The notes under the pieces were generated by a model that worked only from the letters and a program-made list of their open reading frames with translations, searched no databases and was not told the DNA's origin. From the NCBI GenBank assembly GCA_965267185.1, contig OZ253937.1, forward strand, positions 3,162,001-3,226,000: a DNA stretch of 64,000 nt. Reading direction: 5' to 3'. Position numbers and translations under genes: made by a program. Positions 43,966-52,949 of this stretch are shown here, in pieces (within the stretch, counting starts at the first letter, position 1; every line of letters starts with the position of its first letter). Source of the stretch: G965267185 sp965267185 (GTDB lineage Bacteria; Pseudomonadota; Alphaproteobacteria; UBA6615).

Positions 43966-44721
43966 TTAGACGAGCAGCACGTAGCTCGAACTGATTGCGA
44001 GAACCGCCAGCGCGATATTCCGAAATGTCCGCTCCGACGCCAGCGGAAACAGCCGCGCACCAACGAATATACCGACAATGAAAGGCACGATCAGGATGCC
44101 GGTGCGCCACAAAACAATGGAACCAAACAGACCGAGTAGGGCGTAGGTCGCGGCAAGCCCGATCAAAATTATGGTGAAATAGCCGATCATGTTGGCGCGC
44201 AACACCGCGGCGCCGTCCGTTCCTGCCATTAAATAGAGGATAACGGGAGGGCCACCCATGCCGGTGGTCCCCGACAATAATCCGCTAAGCGCGCCGACAC
44301 CGGCGCTGAGGGGGGCCGTTTGCCGCCCCCGGTAGCGCCAACCAGACCACAGAATGATGACCAACAGCAATACAACGGCGGCCAAGCCGCGCCGCAATGC
44401 CTCAGTGGGGAGGGTGACAAGCAGCCACGATCCGGCGGGGATCAGTATCAACGCGGGAATTCCCAACAGCCACACCAGACGCCACTGCGCAACAGGCAGG
44501 GCGCGCGGTGTGAGCTGAACCGCCGGTACGAATTCGACCAAGGCGGCCACTGGAACGCCGACGGTAGGTCCCCATAGGAGGCTCAACACCGGCGCGTTGA
44601 TCATGGCAGAGCCGAAGCCCGAAAAGCCGCGGATAAGGCCGGCCAACAAGACGGTGGCGGCGGCAAACGCCAGATCCGTGCCCCACAACTCTGGGGGTAT
44701 CAAACTGTTGATCGCGTCCAT
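43966..44721 (-). CDS. TauE/SafE-family membrane permease
   Basis: 251-residue polytopic protein with about 8 predicted helices and the two family motif regions: GLIRGFSGFGSAMINAPVL near the N-terminus and GLLSGTTGMGGPPVILYLM in the middle. Relatives export sulfite or sulfoacetate-type anions, but substrates are mostly unknown. It lies 2 bp after the ABC ATPase gene, so the pair is co-expressed. Convergent with the PBP gene. Confidence 0.85.
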   Translation of the reverse strand: MDAINSLIPPELWGTDLAFAAATVLLAGLIRGFSGFGSAMINAPVLSLLWGPTVGVPVAALVEFVPAVQLTPRALPVAQWRLVWLLGIPALILIPAGSWLLVTLPTEALRRGLAAVVLLLVIILWSGWRYRGRQTAPLSAGVGALSGLLSGTTGMGGPPVILYLMAGTDGAAVLRANMIGYFTIILIGLAATYALLGLFGSIVLWRTGILIVPFIVGIFVGARLFPLASERTFRNIALAVLAISSSYVLLV

Positions 44722-44723
44722 TT

Positions 44724-45389
44724 TTACAGTAGCTCGATAACAGGACCCGCAGCCGCTTCGGCATCACTGGGGTCGTGGGTGACCAGCAAGGTTGGGATCC
44801 GATTGTCGCGCGCATGGGCAAACACGAAAGTGCGAAAGCGGGCACGCAGATCGACATCGAGCTTGGAGAACGGTTCGTCGAGCAACAGGGCTCGCGGTTC
44901 CGAGAGCAGCGTGCGCATGACAGCTACCCGGCCGCGTTGCCCCCCCGATAACGTATCGGGGTCGCGATCCGCCATTCCTGTTAAGTCAGCCTCGGCAAGC
45001 GCTGCCTCGACCCGCGCACGGCGTTCGCTACGCCCGCTGATCGCCGGCGGCAAACCGAACGAGAGATTTTCACCCACCGACATGTGGGGAAACAGTAAAT
45101 CGTCTTGAAACAGGATGCCCACATGCCGCTGTTCCGGCGGCAGGCCGTCGAGGGTCTCGCCGTCGAGACGCACCTCGCCCGATACGCCGAAGACGGGCGG
45201 CAGAGTACCGCAGATAAATGCGAGAAGTGACGACTTGCCACAGCCGCTCGGCCCCATGACGGTGACGACTTCACCCGCCGGGACTGCCACATCTAACGCG
45301 CCGAACAGTTGCGAGCCGTCCAGCGCCAACGACACGCCGCAAAGCTCAAGCAAGCCGGCGGGCCCGGCGTTTCTGTCGTTTTCAGTCAT
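44724..45389 (-). CDS. ABC transporter ATP-binding protein, orphan
   Basis: 221-residue ATPase with Walker A GPSGCGKSS, Q-loop FQDDLLFPH, signature LSGGQRGRVAV, Walker B ALLLDEPFSKLD and H-loop VTHDP. Closest in style to YnjD/ThiQ-type single-domain ATPases. No permease or binding protein lies next to it; the only partner is the TauE-type permease downstream. Function therefore unassigned; it might energise a distant transporter. Confidence 0.87.
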   Translation of the reverse strand: MTENDRNAGPAGLLELCGVSLALDGSQLFGALDVAVPAGEVVTVMGPSGCGKSSLLAFICGTLPPVFGVSGEVRLDGETLDGLPPEQRHVGILFQDDLLFPHMSVGENLSFGLPPAISGRSERRARVEAALAEADLTGMADRDPDTLSGGQRGRVAVMRTLLSEPRALLLDEPFSKLDVDLRARFRTFVFAHARDNRIPTLLVTHDPSDAEAAAGPVIELL

Positions 45390-45592
45390 TGGATGGCCAG
45401 TACGTACACAATATTGGGAATTCTAAACGCGCGAATAACCAGTTTAGCGGATGGCACATTACCCGTGCTTATGCCACCCTGTCATGGCTGCCGTGTGTCT
45501 GCATTGTCTGTCGGCGCTTTACGCGCAGTCGAACCCTCGATTAAGAGAAGACGACAACATCCGTCGTACGCAGTCTGAGGAAACGTACCTGA

Positions 45593-46534
45593 ATGGTCGA
45601 TGTCACCGCAGCGAAGCCGACTCTCCGTTGGCTGCCCCTACTTCTGTTACTCGTGCTGGGAGCCTTGTGGGGCGGCAATCCGTCCTTTTCGAAAGCGTTG
45701 GCGATCGCCGGGCTTTCGCCTTTTTCGGTCGTGTTCTGGCAGGCGTTCGGCGCCGGCGTGCTGCTTTTGTTGGTTTGTTTGATTCGCCGTACGCCGATGA
45801 AATTCGGGACCAAACATCTGGTTTATTTTGTTTTTATGGGTGTCGTCGGCATCGATGTGTCTTATGTGGTGTTGGTATTCACGGTCGAGCGCCTCTCAGC
45901 GAGTTACGTCTCGGTTTTGATTCTGTTCTCGCCGATGCTCACCTATGTCATCGCGTTGCTGCTGCGCATGGAAAAAATGGTCATGATTCGCGCGGTGGGA
46001 ATCGTCGTTGGCTTGGCTGGGGCGGGCGTTCTTGTAATTCCGGCAGGCAGCTTGCCGGCGCCCGACCTGTTGCCGATCGCATTGCTTGCCTTCATTACCC
46101 CGCTTGGCTACGCCGCCGCCAACGTCTTCGCCGAGTTTGGCCGTCCGGCCGATACCGATAACGTTGTGCTGGCCATGGGAACGATGTTTGCCGCGGCGCT
46201 CGGCGCGTTGATCGCCGGCGTCATCGACGGCAGTTTCTATCCCGCATGGGAGAGTTTCGGCCATATCGAAACCGTTTTGACCTTTTTCGCCCTCACGACG
46301 GCCGTTGCGTTCCTGATTTTCTACATCATTATCATGTTGGCTGGCGCCGTCTATCTGGGACAAGTGGGTTATCTCGCTACCCTGTTTGGTGTTCTCTGGG
46401 GCGTTCTCTTCTTCGGTGAGGAACCGAGCGCTTGGTTGTGGCTCGCGGTCGTCCTGGTCGCCGCGGGGGTCGCGCTGGTCAACATGGGTAAACCGAAACC
46501 GATAAGTACCGGCGACGGCGATGTGCAGGCGTAA
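45593..46534 (+). CDS. DMT-superfamily (EamA) transporter, first copy
   Basis: 313 residues, about 10 TM helices in two EamA repeats (LGALWGGNPSFSKALAIAGLSPFSVVFWQA in repeat 1 and AGAVYLGQVGYLATLFGVLWGVLFFGEEPSAW in repeat 2). Typical drug/metabolite exporter; substrate unknown. The start is ATG 45593. It precedes a close paralogue after 12 bp, both followed by an amidohydrolase, forming one operon. Confidence 0.85.
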   Translation: MVDVTAAKPTLRWLPLLLLLVLGALWGGNPSFSKALAIAGLSPFSVVFWQAFGAGVLLLLVCLIRRTPMKFGTKHLVYFVFMGVVGIDVSYVVLVFTVERLSASYVSVLILFSPMLTYVIALLLRMEKMVMIRAVGIVVGLAGAGVLVIPAGSLPAPDLLPIALLAFITPLGYAAANVFAEFGRPADTDNVVLAMGTMFAAALGALIAGVIDGSFYPAWESFGHIETVLTFFALTTAVAFLIFYIIIMLAGAVYLGQVGYLATLFGVLWGVLFFGEEPSAWLWLAVVLVAAGVALVNMGKPKPISTGDGDVQA

Positions 46535-46546
46535 GGCCAACTGACA

Positions 46547-47491
46547 ATGGCGACGACACCGGAAACGGCCCGCCCCGCGGCGCCCTTGTTCCCGCTGTTT
46601 CTGCTGTTGATGTTGGGCACATTGTGGGGCCTCAGCCCGGCGTTCACCAAGTTTCTGGCTTTGGAGGGCATCCCGCCGATCAGTGTCGTCTTCTGGCAGA
46701 CGCTCATTGCCGGTACGGGCCTGTTCGTCATGTGCCGTATTCGCCGGGTGCCGATCGGGTTGGACCGTTCGTATCTAATATACTTTGCGGTTATGGGGGC
46801 GCTGGGGATCGCCTTGCCGAATTCGAACATGGTGTTTGTGGTCGGCCATATACCCGCCGGTTTGATGTCGGTGATCATCGTCACCGCGCCGGTAATCACC
46901 TATGTGGTCGCAGTCGCAATCCGGCTCGAGTTGATCGATATACGGCGGATGAGCGGCGTTTTGCTGGGGTTTGTCGGGGCTGCTGTACTGGTCTTGCCGA
47001 GCGGCAGTCTACCGTCGCCCGAGATGCTGCCGTTTGCGCTGCTCGCATTCCTGACGCCGTTTGCCTGGGCGACGACCAATGTCTATGCCGAAGTCGCGCG
47101 CCCGCGCGGAGCCGACGCCATGGTCTTGGCCATGGGAACGATGTACGCGGCATCGATAACGGCGCTGATCGCGTCCCTGGCGACGGGCTCGTTCCACCCG
47201 ATCTGGCAAAATTTCGAGATCGGTAATCAAGCTCTCATCGCTTACGGTTTTGTCACGGTTGGCACGTTCTCCTTGTATTTCACCGTGGTATCCATGTCGG
47301 GAGCGGTGTATTTGGCGCAGGTCGGTTACATCACCACCTTGATGGGGCTGGGCTGGGGGGCGCTGTTCTTCGGCGAGGAGCCGAACGCATGGGTTTGGCT
47401 GGCCGTCGTGCTGGTATTTTCCGGCCTCGCCCTGGTCAATCTGGGCAAGCGGAAAGCACCGGCCAAAGACCGGGTGCCGGACGATGTATGA
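46547..47491 (+). CDS. DMT-superfamily (EamA) transporter, second copy
   Basis: 314 residues with the same 10-TM, two-EamA-repeat plan and clear homology to the preceding gene (shared LLLMLGTLWGLSPAFTKFLAL start, AGAVYL/SGAVYLAQVGYITTLMGLGWGALFFGEEPNAW end, and shared VLAMGTMYAA). A tandem duplication is likely; the pair may form a heteromer like paired SMR/DMT proteins or transport different substrates. The last codons overlap the amidohydrolase start by 8 bp. Confidence 0.85.
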   Translation: MATTPETARPAAPLFPLFLLLMLGTLWGLSPAFTKFLALEGIPPISVVFWQTLIAGTGLFVMCRIRRVPIGLDRSYLIYFAVMGALGIALPNSNMVFVVGHIPAGLMSVIIVTAPVITYVVAVAIRLELIDIRRMSGVLLGFVGAAVLVLPSGSLPSPEMLPFALLAFLTPFAWATTNVYAEVARPRGADAMVLAMGTMYAASITALIASLATGSFHPIWQNFEIGNQALIAYGFVTVGTFSLYFTVVSMSGAVYLAQVGYITTLMGLGWGALFFGEEPNAWVWLAVVLVFSGLALVNLGKRKAPAKDRVPDDV

Positions 47492-48386
47492 CGGTCCTGT
47501 CATAGATACCCATCATCACCTTTGGGAAGTGCGCAACTATCCGTGGCTGTTGGCGCCGATGTCGCCAAAGATTTTCGGCGATTCCTACGAGCCGCTGCGC
47601 CACGATTATCTGATCGACGATCTGAAATCGGATTTTGGCGATCACAACGTCGTCAAGTCAGTCCATGTACAGGCCCACTATGACCCGAGCAATCCGGTCG
47701 GCGAGAGCGAATGGTTGCAGTCAGTCGCCGACCAATGGGGTTTTCCTCACGCTATCGCCGGTTACGCCAATTTGTCCGATCCGGATGTAGAGCAGATGTT
47801 GTCGGCGCACTGCGCCTTCCCCAACTTTCGCGCCATTCGCGACGTTGTCTATTGGCAGGATGGCGATCCCTCCCGGCAGGTTGTCGATCGGCCGGATTAT
47901 TGCCTCAGCGATGAGTTTCGCCGCGGTGTTGCCTTGTTGGAAAAATACCAATTGAGCTTGGAACTGCAGGGGTTTCCCAATCAGTTCGGTTATTTCGCCG
48001 AGCTTGTCGGGGATAATCCGGGGGTAAAGTTTTGTTTGGTGCACGGCGGACTGCTAACAGCGGACGACGATGCCTCGTTCAACGAGTGGCGTCGCGCGCT
48101 CACCGCTCTGGTGCCGTTCGACAATGTTTTCGTGAAATGCTCGGGCGCCAATTTGTTCAGCCGCGGCGCTCCCCGCACGGTGCGGCAGTTGGGACTGCAG
48201 TATAATACGCTATTGGATCTATTTGGCGCCGAGCGCTGCTTTTTCGGTAGCAACTTCCCGGTCGAGAAGCTGAAGATCGGCTATGACGCACTGATCGCGG
48301 TCTGTAAGGATGCGGTTGCGAACCGTTCCCCCCAAGAGCAGCGCGCCTTCTTCCACGACACGGCCGCGGCATTCTATCGAATTTAA
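47484..48386 (+). CDS. Amidohydrolase-family (TIM-barrel) hydrolase
   Basis: 300 residues. The metal motif is near the start, DTHHHLW (H10 to H12), with further ligands expected in FRAIRD, CLVHGG and the ending FFGSNFPVEKLKIGYDAL. Family members hydrolyse lactones or decarboxylate aromatics (e.g. LigI, gamma-resorcylate decarboxylase). The substrate is unknown; its operon with two exporters suggests a catabolic or detoxification unit. Its 3' end overlaps the convergent DapA-family gene by 4 bp. Confidence 0.85.
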   Translation: MYDGPVIDTHHHLWEVRNYPWLLAPMSPKIFGDSYEPLRHDYLIDDLKSDFGDHNVVKSVHVQAHYDPSNPVGESEWLQSVADQWGFPHAIAGYANLSDPDVEQMLSAHCAFPNFRAIRDVVYWQDGDPSRQVVDRPDYCLSDEFRRGVALLEKYQLSLELQGFPNQFGYFAELVGDNPGVKFCLVHGGLLTADDDASFNEWRRALTALVPFDNVFVKCSGANLFSRGAPRTVRQLGLQYNTLLDLFGAERCFFGSNFPVEKLKIGYDALIAVCKDAVANRSPQEQRAFFHDTAAAFYRI

Positions 48387-49294
48387 GCCGCGAGCGCGAA
48401 ATCTGCTTGCGCGAGCCGCTCGCTGGCGAGCGCGAGATCTTCAGCGCTGGCCGGTTGGAAGGGCGGACGTACGTTGGCCCAGCCAGCGTCGCCCCAGGTT
48501 TTTGCGAAATAGGCTTTCATCGCAGGGATTGCCGGCATGCCGGCAAACGCCTGGCGTAGCTGGGTGAGATGAGCTTGACGCTCGTCGGCATCGGCATCCT
48601 GCCAGTGCCGGTAGGTCTCACCGGCATAGGGCGCGTTGACGTTCACCGTTGCGGAAATGCAACCGACACCGCCAAGACGCAGGGCGGGAACGAGGAACTC
48701 TTCCGACCCCGGGAACAGGCGGAATGTAGGGATTTCTGAAAGAATCCGTTCCATGCGCGGCCAATCGCCGGAACTGTCCTTCATGCCGACGATGGTGTCA
48801 GGAAAGGCTTCGTGGAGCCGCGCGATAAGCGATATCGGCAGCTCGAAGCCGACCTGCTGCGGGAAGTTATAGAGATATATTTGCAAGGCCGGATCGCCCA
48901 CCCGTTCGACGATGTTGGCATAGGCGGCAAACAAACCATCTTCGCTCGGCCCCTTGTAATAAAAGGGCGGTAGCATCAACACACCGCTGGCGCCGTTGGC
49001 CAGCGCGCGTTTGGTGAGCATAACTGTGTCGGGGAACGCCGAGCAGCCGACCCCCGCGATGAGCTGGTTGCCGGTAATGCCGGCTTCGGCGAGCGCGTCA
49101 AGAATCTCCAGCCGTTCATCGACGGTGAGCGAGTTGGCTTCACCGGTCGTGCCGAGCGGCGCCACCCCATCGCAGCCATTGGCGAGCAGCCACCGGTTGT
49201 GCGCAACCACACGCTCGAGATCGGGAACGAGATCGGCGGTCATCGGTGTGAGCGATGCGGCGAAGACGCCGGTTGGCAGTTTGTTGTCGGTCAT
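48383..49294 (-). CDS. DapA/NanA-family aldolase
   Basis: 303-residue class I aldolase. Schiff-base lysine K172 (GMKDSSGD), catalytic Tyr Y142 (YLYNFPQQ) and the carboxylate-binding GTTGEANSL (about 48-56) are in place. The true dapA usually lies elsewhere; divergence from canonical DapA and the neighbourhood of an amidohydrolase suggest a keto-acid aldolase/hydratase of catabolism. Alternative: a second dihydrodipicolinate synthase. Family firm, substrate open. Confidence 0.85.
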   Translation of the reverse strand: MTDNKLPTGVFAASLTPMTADLVPDLERVVAHNRWLLANGCDGVAPLGTTGEANSLTVDERLEILDALAEAGITGNQLIAGVGCSAFPDTVMLTKRALANGASGVLMLPPFYYKGPSEDGLFAAYANIVERVGDPALQIYLYNFPQQVGFELPISLIARLHEAFPDTIVGMKDSSGDWPRMERILSEIPTFRLFPGSEEFLVPALRLGGVGCISATVNVNAPYAGETYRHWQDADADERQAHLTQLRQAFAGMPAIPAMKAYFAKTWGDAGWANVRPPFQPASAEDLALASERLAQADFALAA

Positions 49295-49530
49295 GGTTCA
49301 GCCTTCTTTTACGCTCGGTATTTTACACTGTGGCTGCGGTCTATGCAGCAGCGTCGGTGCGCCATCGATTTCGACCGAACGATACCGTGACTTTGCACCG
49401 GTGAGGAATTGCCTTACGGTTCTGCCATCGTTAGACAAATTGGAATGAATTACACGCGTTAATTGCATACTAATGTATGTGATCTGCTTCCAAAGTGACG
49501 TGGTTTCTTACAGAAGGAGGGGATGGGGGA

Positions 49531-50145
49531 ATGTTTAATTACGTTGGTTATATCAAGCATGTTTTGCTATTCGGACTGTTAGGGCTCTCTGCCTGTGCTT
49601 CCATTGTTTCGGGAACTACCCAATCGGTATTGGTAAACACCGAGCCGACACAAGCTTCTTGTACGCTCACCCGAGATGGAACGGTTATTGCGGTTCTCAA
49701 CCCGACACCGCATTCGGTCAAGCTGGAGAAAAGTAAGAACGCCGTGTTCATCGAGTGTTCCAAGGATGGATTTTTCGACCAGAGCGCGGTGCTTGATTCC
49801 TCGTTTCAGGGGATGACGTTCGGGAACATTATTTTCGGTGGCATTATCGGCGTAGGTGTTGATGCCGCTTCGGGTGCAATGAATAAATACCCAGAATCGA
49901 TCACCGTTTTGTTGAGCCCGACCTCCTTCGAATCCGAAACCGATCGCGACGAGTTTTTCAAGATGCGGCGTGAGTTCCTCGTTTCCGAGAACGAACGGCG
50001 GATTGCGAGCATTCGTGAGGACTGTCTGCCGGATTCGCGGCGGCAGTGTGAAAAAGACGTGAAAGAGCTCGAAGAGGCGCTCTCCGAAGAGTTGAGGCTT
50101 CACGAAAGCCGCCGGCTAAGTGCGGAGATCCGAAGCAGGACCTAG
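49531..50145 (+). CDS. Putative lipoprotein of unknown function
   Basis: 204 residues from ATG 49531 (AGGAGG at 49515-49520; an in-frame GTG at 49495 would place this Shine-Dalgarno inside the gene). The signal ends in a lipobox LSAC (GLLGLSACASIVSG), so the mature protein is lipid-anchored. The mature part has a PEGA-like beta stretch (SVLVNTEPTQASCTLTRDG) and a glycine-rich hydrophobic FGNIIFGGIIGVGVDAASG segment, then a charged coiled-coil-prone tail. Codon and base use are visibly more AT-rich than neighbours, consistent with transfer. A weak promoter TTGCCT-N17-TAGACA sits at 49409-49437. Confidence 0.75.
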   Translation: MFNYVGYIKHVLLFGLLGLSACASIVSGTTQSVLVNTEPTQASCTLTRDGTVIAVLNPTPHSVKLEKSKNAVFIECSKDGFFDQSAVLDSSFQGMTFGNIIFGGIIGVGVDAASGAMNKYPESITVLLSPTSFESETDRDEFFKMRREFLVSENERRIASIREDCLPDSRRQCEKDVKELEEALSEELRLHESRRLSAEIRSRT

Positions 50146-50171
50146 CCGGCGCTATCATTCGACGGGGACTG

Positions 50172-50669
50172 TCAACGCTTGCTGCGCCGCCGGTGCGGTC
50201 CCTTGAGCGGCGGCGCCCCCCGTCGCATTTGGGTATTGAGCCAGTCGACGACGTGATCTTCTAAATCGTCGACCCGGTCCTCGCTGATTGCCTTGCCGCG
50301 TACCGAAATACCGGCCTTGTGCACCGTGTCGGGGTCACCCGAGACCAACGGGTGCCACCAGTGGAGAGTTTTTCCCTCGGCAAGCAAGCGGTACGCGCAG
50401 GTTTGCGGCATCCACCGCAGCGCGCCGGCATTCTCGGGCGTTAGCTGTACGCAATCGGGCACGTTGATGGACCGGTTGGGATAGTCGGTGCAGCGGCACG
50501 CGCCAAGATCGAGGTAGCGGCATGCCACATTGGTTAGCGCGATGTCGTCGGTATCGACGTCTTCGAGTTTATGCAAGCAACACTGGCCACAGCCATCGCA
50601 GAGGGATTCCCACTCTTGGTCGTCCATCTCGTCGAGCCGTTTGGTTTTCCAGAATGGTTCCTGGGTCAT
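50172..50669 (-). CDS. YcgN-family cysteine cluster protein
   Basis: 165 residues of the UPF0260/YcgN family. The cysteine cluster C-x2-C-x2-CC (LCDGCGQCC), then CRYLDLGACRCTDYPNRS, are the family signature for a probable metal or Fe-S site. Function unknown. Ten bp after cobB on the same strand, so it may be co-transcribed with cobA-cobB by chance rather than by pathway. Confidence 0.88.
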   Translation of the reverse strand: MTQEPFWKTKRLDEMDDQEWESLCDGCGQCCLHKLEDVDTDDIALTNVACRYLDLGACRCTDYPNRSINVPDCVQLTPENAGALRWMPQTCAYRLLAEGKTLHWWHPLVSGDPDTVHKAGISVRGKAISEDRVDDLEDHVVDWLNTQMRRGAPPLKGPHRRRSKR

Positions 50670-50679
50670 CGCGCGTTCA

Positions 50680-52020
50680 TCAGGCGGCTCTGTCGATCAA
50701 GTGGATGAACGAACCGCAAACTGTTCCGTTGACTCGACCGTAGAAGCCGAGATCGGCACCGGCGGCGCTTGCGGTTTCGAATAGCGGCGGGCCCTCGCCT
50801 TCGCGCACTACCGAAGCGTAGTGAAATTCGTGGCCGCGGAACGCCATACCGCGATTCCCCAACGGGCCCGTGTCGGCAAGGGTGGCGACCCGGTAGCCGA
50901 GATGCAGGCGCCGTTCGGCGAAACTGGTTTCGACCGGCAACAGGCCAACCATCCGGTGAGGCACGCCGTCGGCGTCGGTTAGGCTTTCGCCGAGCACCAT
51001 ATAGCCGCCGCATTCGCCTAGGATTGCTGCGGAACGGGCGGCGACCGCACGCAGCCCGTCTTGGAATGCCGTTGCCGCGGCTAACTTGCCGGCGTGCAGC
51101 TCGGGATAGCCGCCCGGCAGATAAACCGCGTCTGCGTCATCAGCCGGCGCCTCATCGGCGAGCGGCGAGAAAGGCAAGATTTCCGCACCCTCGTGCCGCC
51201 ACGCGTCGAGCAAGGAGCTGTAGGCGAAGCCGAATGCCACATCTTGCGCCACGGCGATACGCTGGCCCAGCGGCGGTACCGGCGGAGCGTAGCTGCCCGT
51301 GGCATCGCCGAGCCGAGCTGGCCGTGATAGTCGCTGCAAGTTGGCGAGGTCGATGTGCTCGGTGGCGATATCCGCTGCGGTTTCCAAAAAAGGTTCGAGC
51401 GCGCCATGCTCGCCGGCGGGCACTAGTCCTAAATGACGCTCTGGCAACGCCAGCGCCGGGTCGCGCGGCATCGTCCCCAGTATGGCGATCTCTGGTGTCG
51501 TTTGTTCGACGGCAGCAGTCAAAACTGCGGTGTGGGCCTCGCTGGCAACCCGGTTGAAGATCACCCCGGCGACATCGACATCGTCCCGGTGTTTGGCAAA
51601 CCCGGCGACCAGTGCGCTCACGCTCGCGGCTTGACGCGCCGCATCGACGACCAGGACAACGGGCCAGCCGGTCAGCGCAGCCAGATCTGCCGTCGAGCCT
51701 GCACCGGGCCGGCCGGGCAGGTTCACGCCATCGAATAGACCCATCACTCCTTCGGCCAATAGCAACTCCCTGCCATCCGAATGTTGCGCGATCAGCCGCG
51801 ACAGGGTCGCCTCGCGCATGGCCCAGGGATCGAGGTTGATGCAGGGCCGGCCGGTCGCGGCGCGGTGGAAGGCTGGATCGATATAGTCCGGTCCGGCTTT
51901 GGCGGAGACCGTGTTAACACCGGCGTTTCGAAATGCCCGTAGCAGGGCTAGGGTCACCACTGTTTTGCCACTGCCCGAAGCGGGGGCGGCGACGATGACA
52001 CCTTGGTTGGAAACGGTCAT
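50680..52020 (-). CDS. cobB: Cobyrinate a,c-diamide synthase
   Basis: Glutamine- and ATP-dependent amidation of cobyrinate at a and c (CbiA in the cobalt-early route). 446 residues: P-loop AAPASGSGKT (11-20), dethiobiotin-synthetase-like N-terminal domain, and a C-terminal class I glutaminase with the nucleophile C337 in GECGGYMVLGE. 33 bp after cobA. Confidence 0.93.
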   Translation of the reverse strand: MTVSNQGVIVAAPASGSGKTVVTLALLRAFRNAGVNTVSAKAGPDYIDPAFHRAATGRPCINLDPWAMREATLSRLIAQHSDGRELLLAEGVMGLFDGVNLPGRPGAGSTADLAALTGWPVVLVVDAARQAASVSALVAGFAKHRDDVDVAGVIFNRVASEAHTAVLTAAVEQTTPEIAILGTMPRDPALALPERHLGLVPAGEHGALEPFLETAADIATEHIDLANLQRLSRPARLGDATGSYAPPVPPLGQRIAVAQDVAFGFAYSSLLDAWRHEGAEILPFSPLADEAPADDADAVYLPGGYPELHAGKLAAATAFQDGLRAVAARSAAILGECGGYMVLGESLTDADGVPHRMVGLLPVETSFAERRLHLGYRVATLADTGPLGNRGMAFRGHEFHYASVVREGEGPPLFETASAAGADLGFYGRVNGTVCGSFIHLIDRAA

Positions 52021-52053
52021 CTACCTTGCCGCCGGGCGTAAAAGGTATGTGCC

Positions 52054-52887
52054 TCAGCCCGCATCACGCGCTGTATGGAGGCCGAGCGGATCTGCTTCGA
52101 GGACCCGGCCCGACAAAGCACCGAGCCAATCGAGCCCGGCCCGCAGGCGCACAACCTCGCCGACGACAAACAGCGCGGGCGGATCAACTTCGGCGGCGTG
52201 CGCCGGCGCGTCTCCTAAGGTGGTTTCGATCACTCGCTGTTCGCCGACCGTCGCCGAGGCAACGATGGCAGCGGGTTCGCCGGTATCCCGGCCACCGTCG
52301 ATGAGGCGCATAGCGATTTCATCGAGGTGTTTAAGGGCCATGTAGAACACCAGCACCGGCGCTCCGTGGGCTAGCGCATGCCAGTCGAGATTGTCTGGCA
52401 CGTCACCGCGAACGTTGTGGCCTGTAACGAAAGTGACCGCGGTGTTGACGTCGCGGTGGGTGACCGGAATGCCAGCATACGCCAACCCGCCTGTGGCTGC
52501 GGTAACCCCGGGCACGACCCTGAACGGAACACCGGCGGCAACCAGCGCAAGCGCTTCTTCGCCGCCACGGCCGAACACGAACGGGTCGCCCCCCTTTAAG
52601 CGCAACACCCGATGGCCGGCCCGGGCCAGTTGCACCAACCGCGCCGAGATATCGGGTTGTTTCGGTGAGGGCCTTCCACCGCGCTTGCCGGCATAGACTC
52701 GTTCCGCGCGTTCGTTCGCCAATGCGAGAATACGCGGGTCGACGAGTGCGTCGTAGACAACCACGTCGGCGGACTGCAGCGCGTGCGCCGCAGCGAGCGT
52801 GAGCAGCGCGGGATCGCCGGGTCCGGCGCCGACCAGCCACACCCAGCCGGGTGCGAACTCGGGTAAATCGTTTGCGGGCAACTCCAT
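52054..52887 (-). CDS. cobA: Uroporphyrinogen-III C-methyltransferase
   Basis: SAM-dependent enzyme making precorrin-2, the branch point to corrin and siroheme. 277 residues from ATG 52887 (an in-frame TTG at 52923 is possible). GAGPGDPALLTLAA, the VVYDALVDPRIL, GGDPFVFGRGGEEA and VPGVTAATGGLAYAGIPVTHR motifs are typical of SUMT. No siroheme synthase domains. Divergent from cbiD with a 62-bp gap, too short for a cobalamin riboswitch. Confidence 0.93.
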   Translation of the reverse strand: MELPANDLPEFAPGWVWLVGAGPGDPALLTLAAAHALQSADVVVYDALVDPRILALANERAERVYAGKRGGRPSPKQPDISARLVQLARAGHRVLRLKGGDPFVFGRGGEEALALVAAGVPFRVVPGVTAATGGLAYAGIPVTHRDVNTAVTFVTGHNVRGDVPDNLDWHALAHGAPVLVFYMALKHLDEIAMRLIDGGRDTGEPAAIVASATVGEQRVIETTLGDAPAHAAEVDPPALFVVGEVVRLRAGLDWLGALSGRVLEADPLGLHTARDAG

Positions 52888-52949
52888 CTGAAAGAAGCTA
52901 CCGCTCCGCTCCTGGCCGGACAACCGCTGGGCGCGCTAAAGTATCGCCG

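Noticed and set aside
45451..46161. 236-codon frame overlapping the first DMT gene
   Set aside because: Overlaps a clear transporter in another frame and has Arg-rich low-complexity content.
52888..52949. Cobalamin riboswitch between cobA and cbiD
   Set aside because: Only 62 bp separate the divergent starts; a riboswitch needs about 200 nt. No B12-box sequence was seen there or before cbiX.
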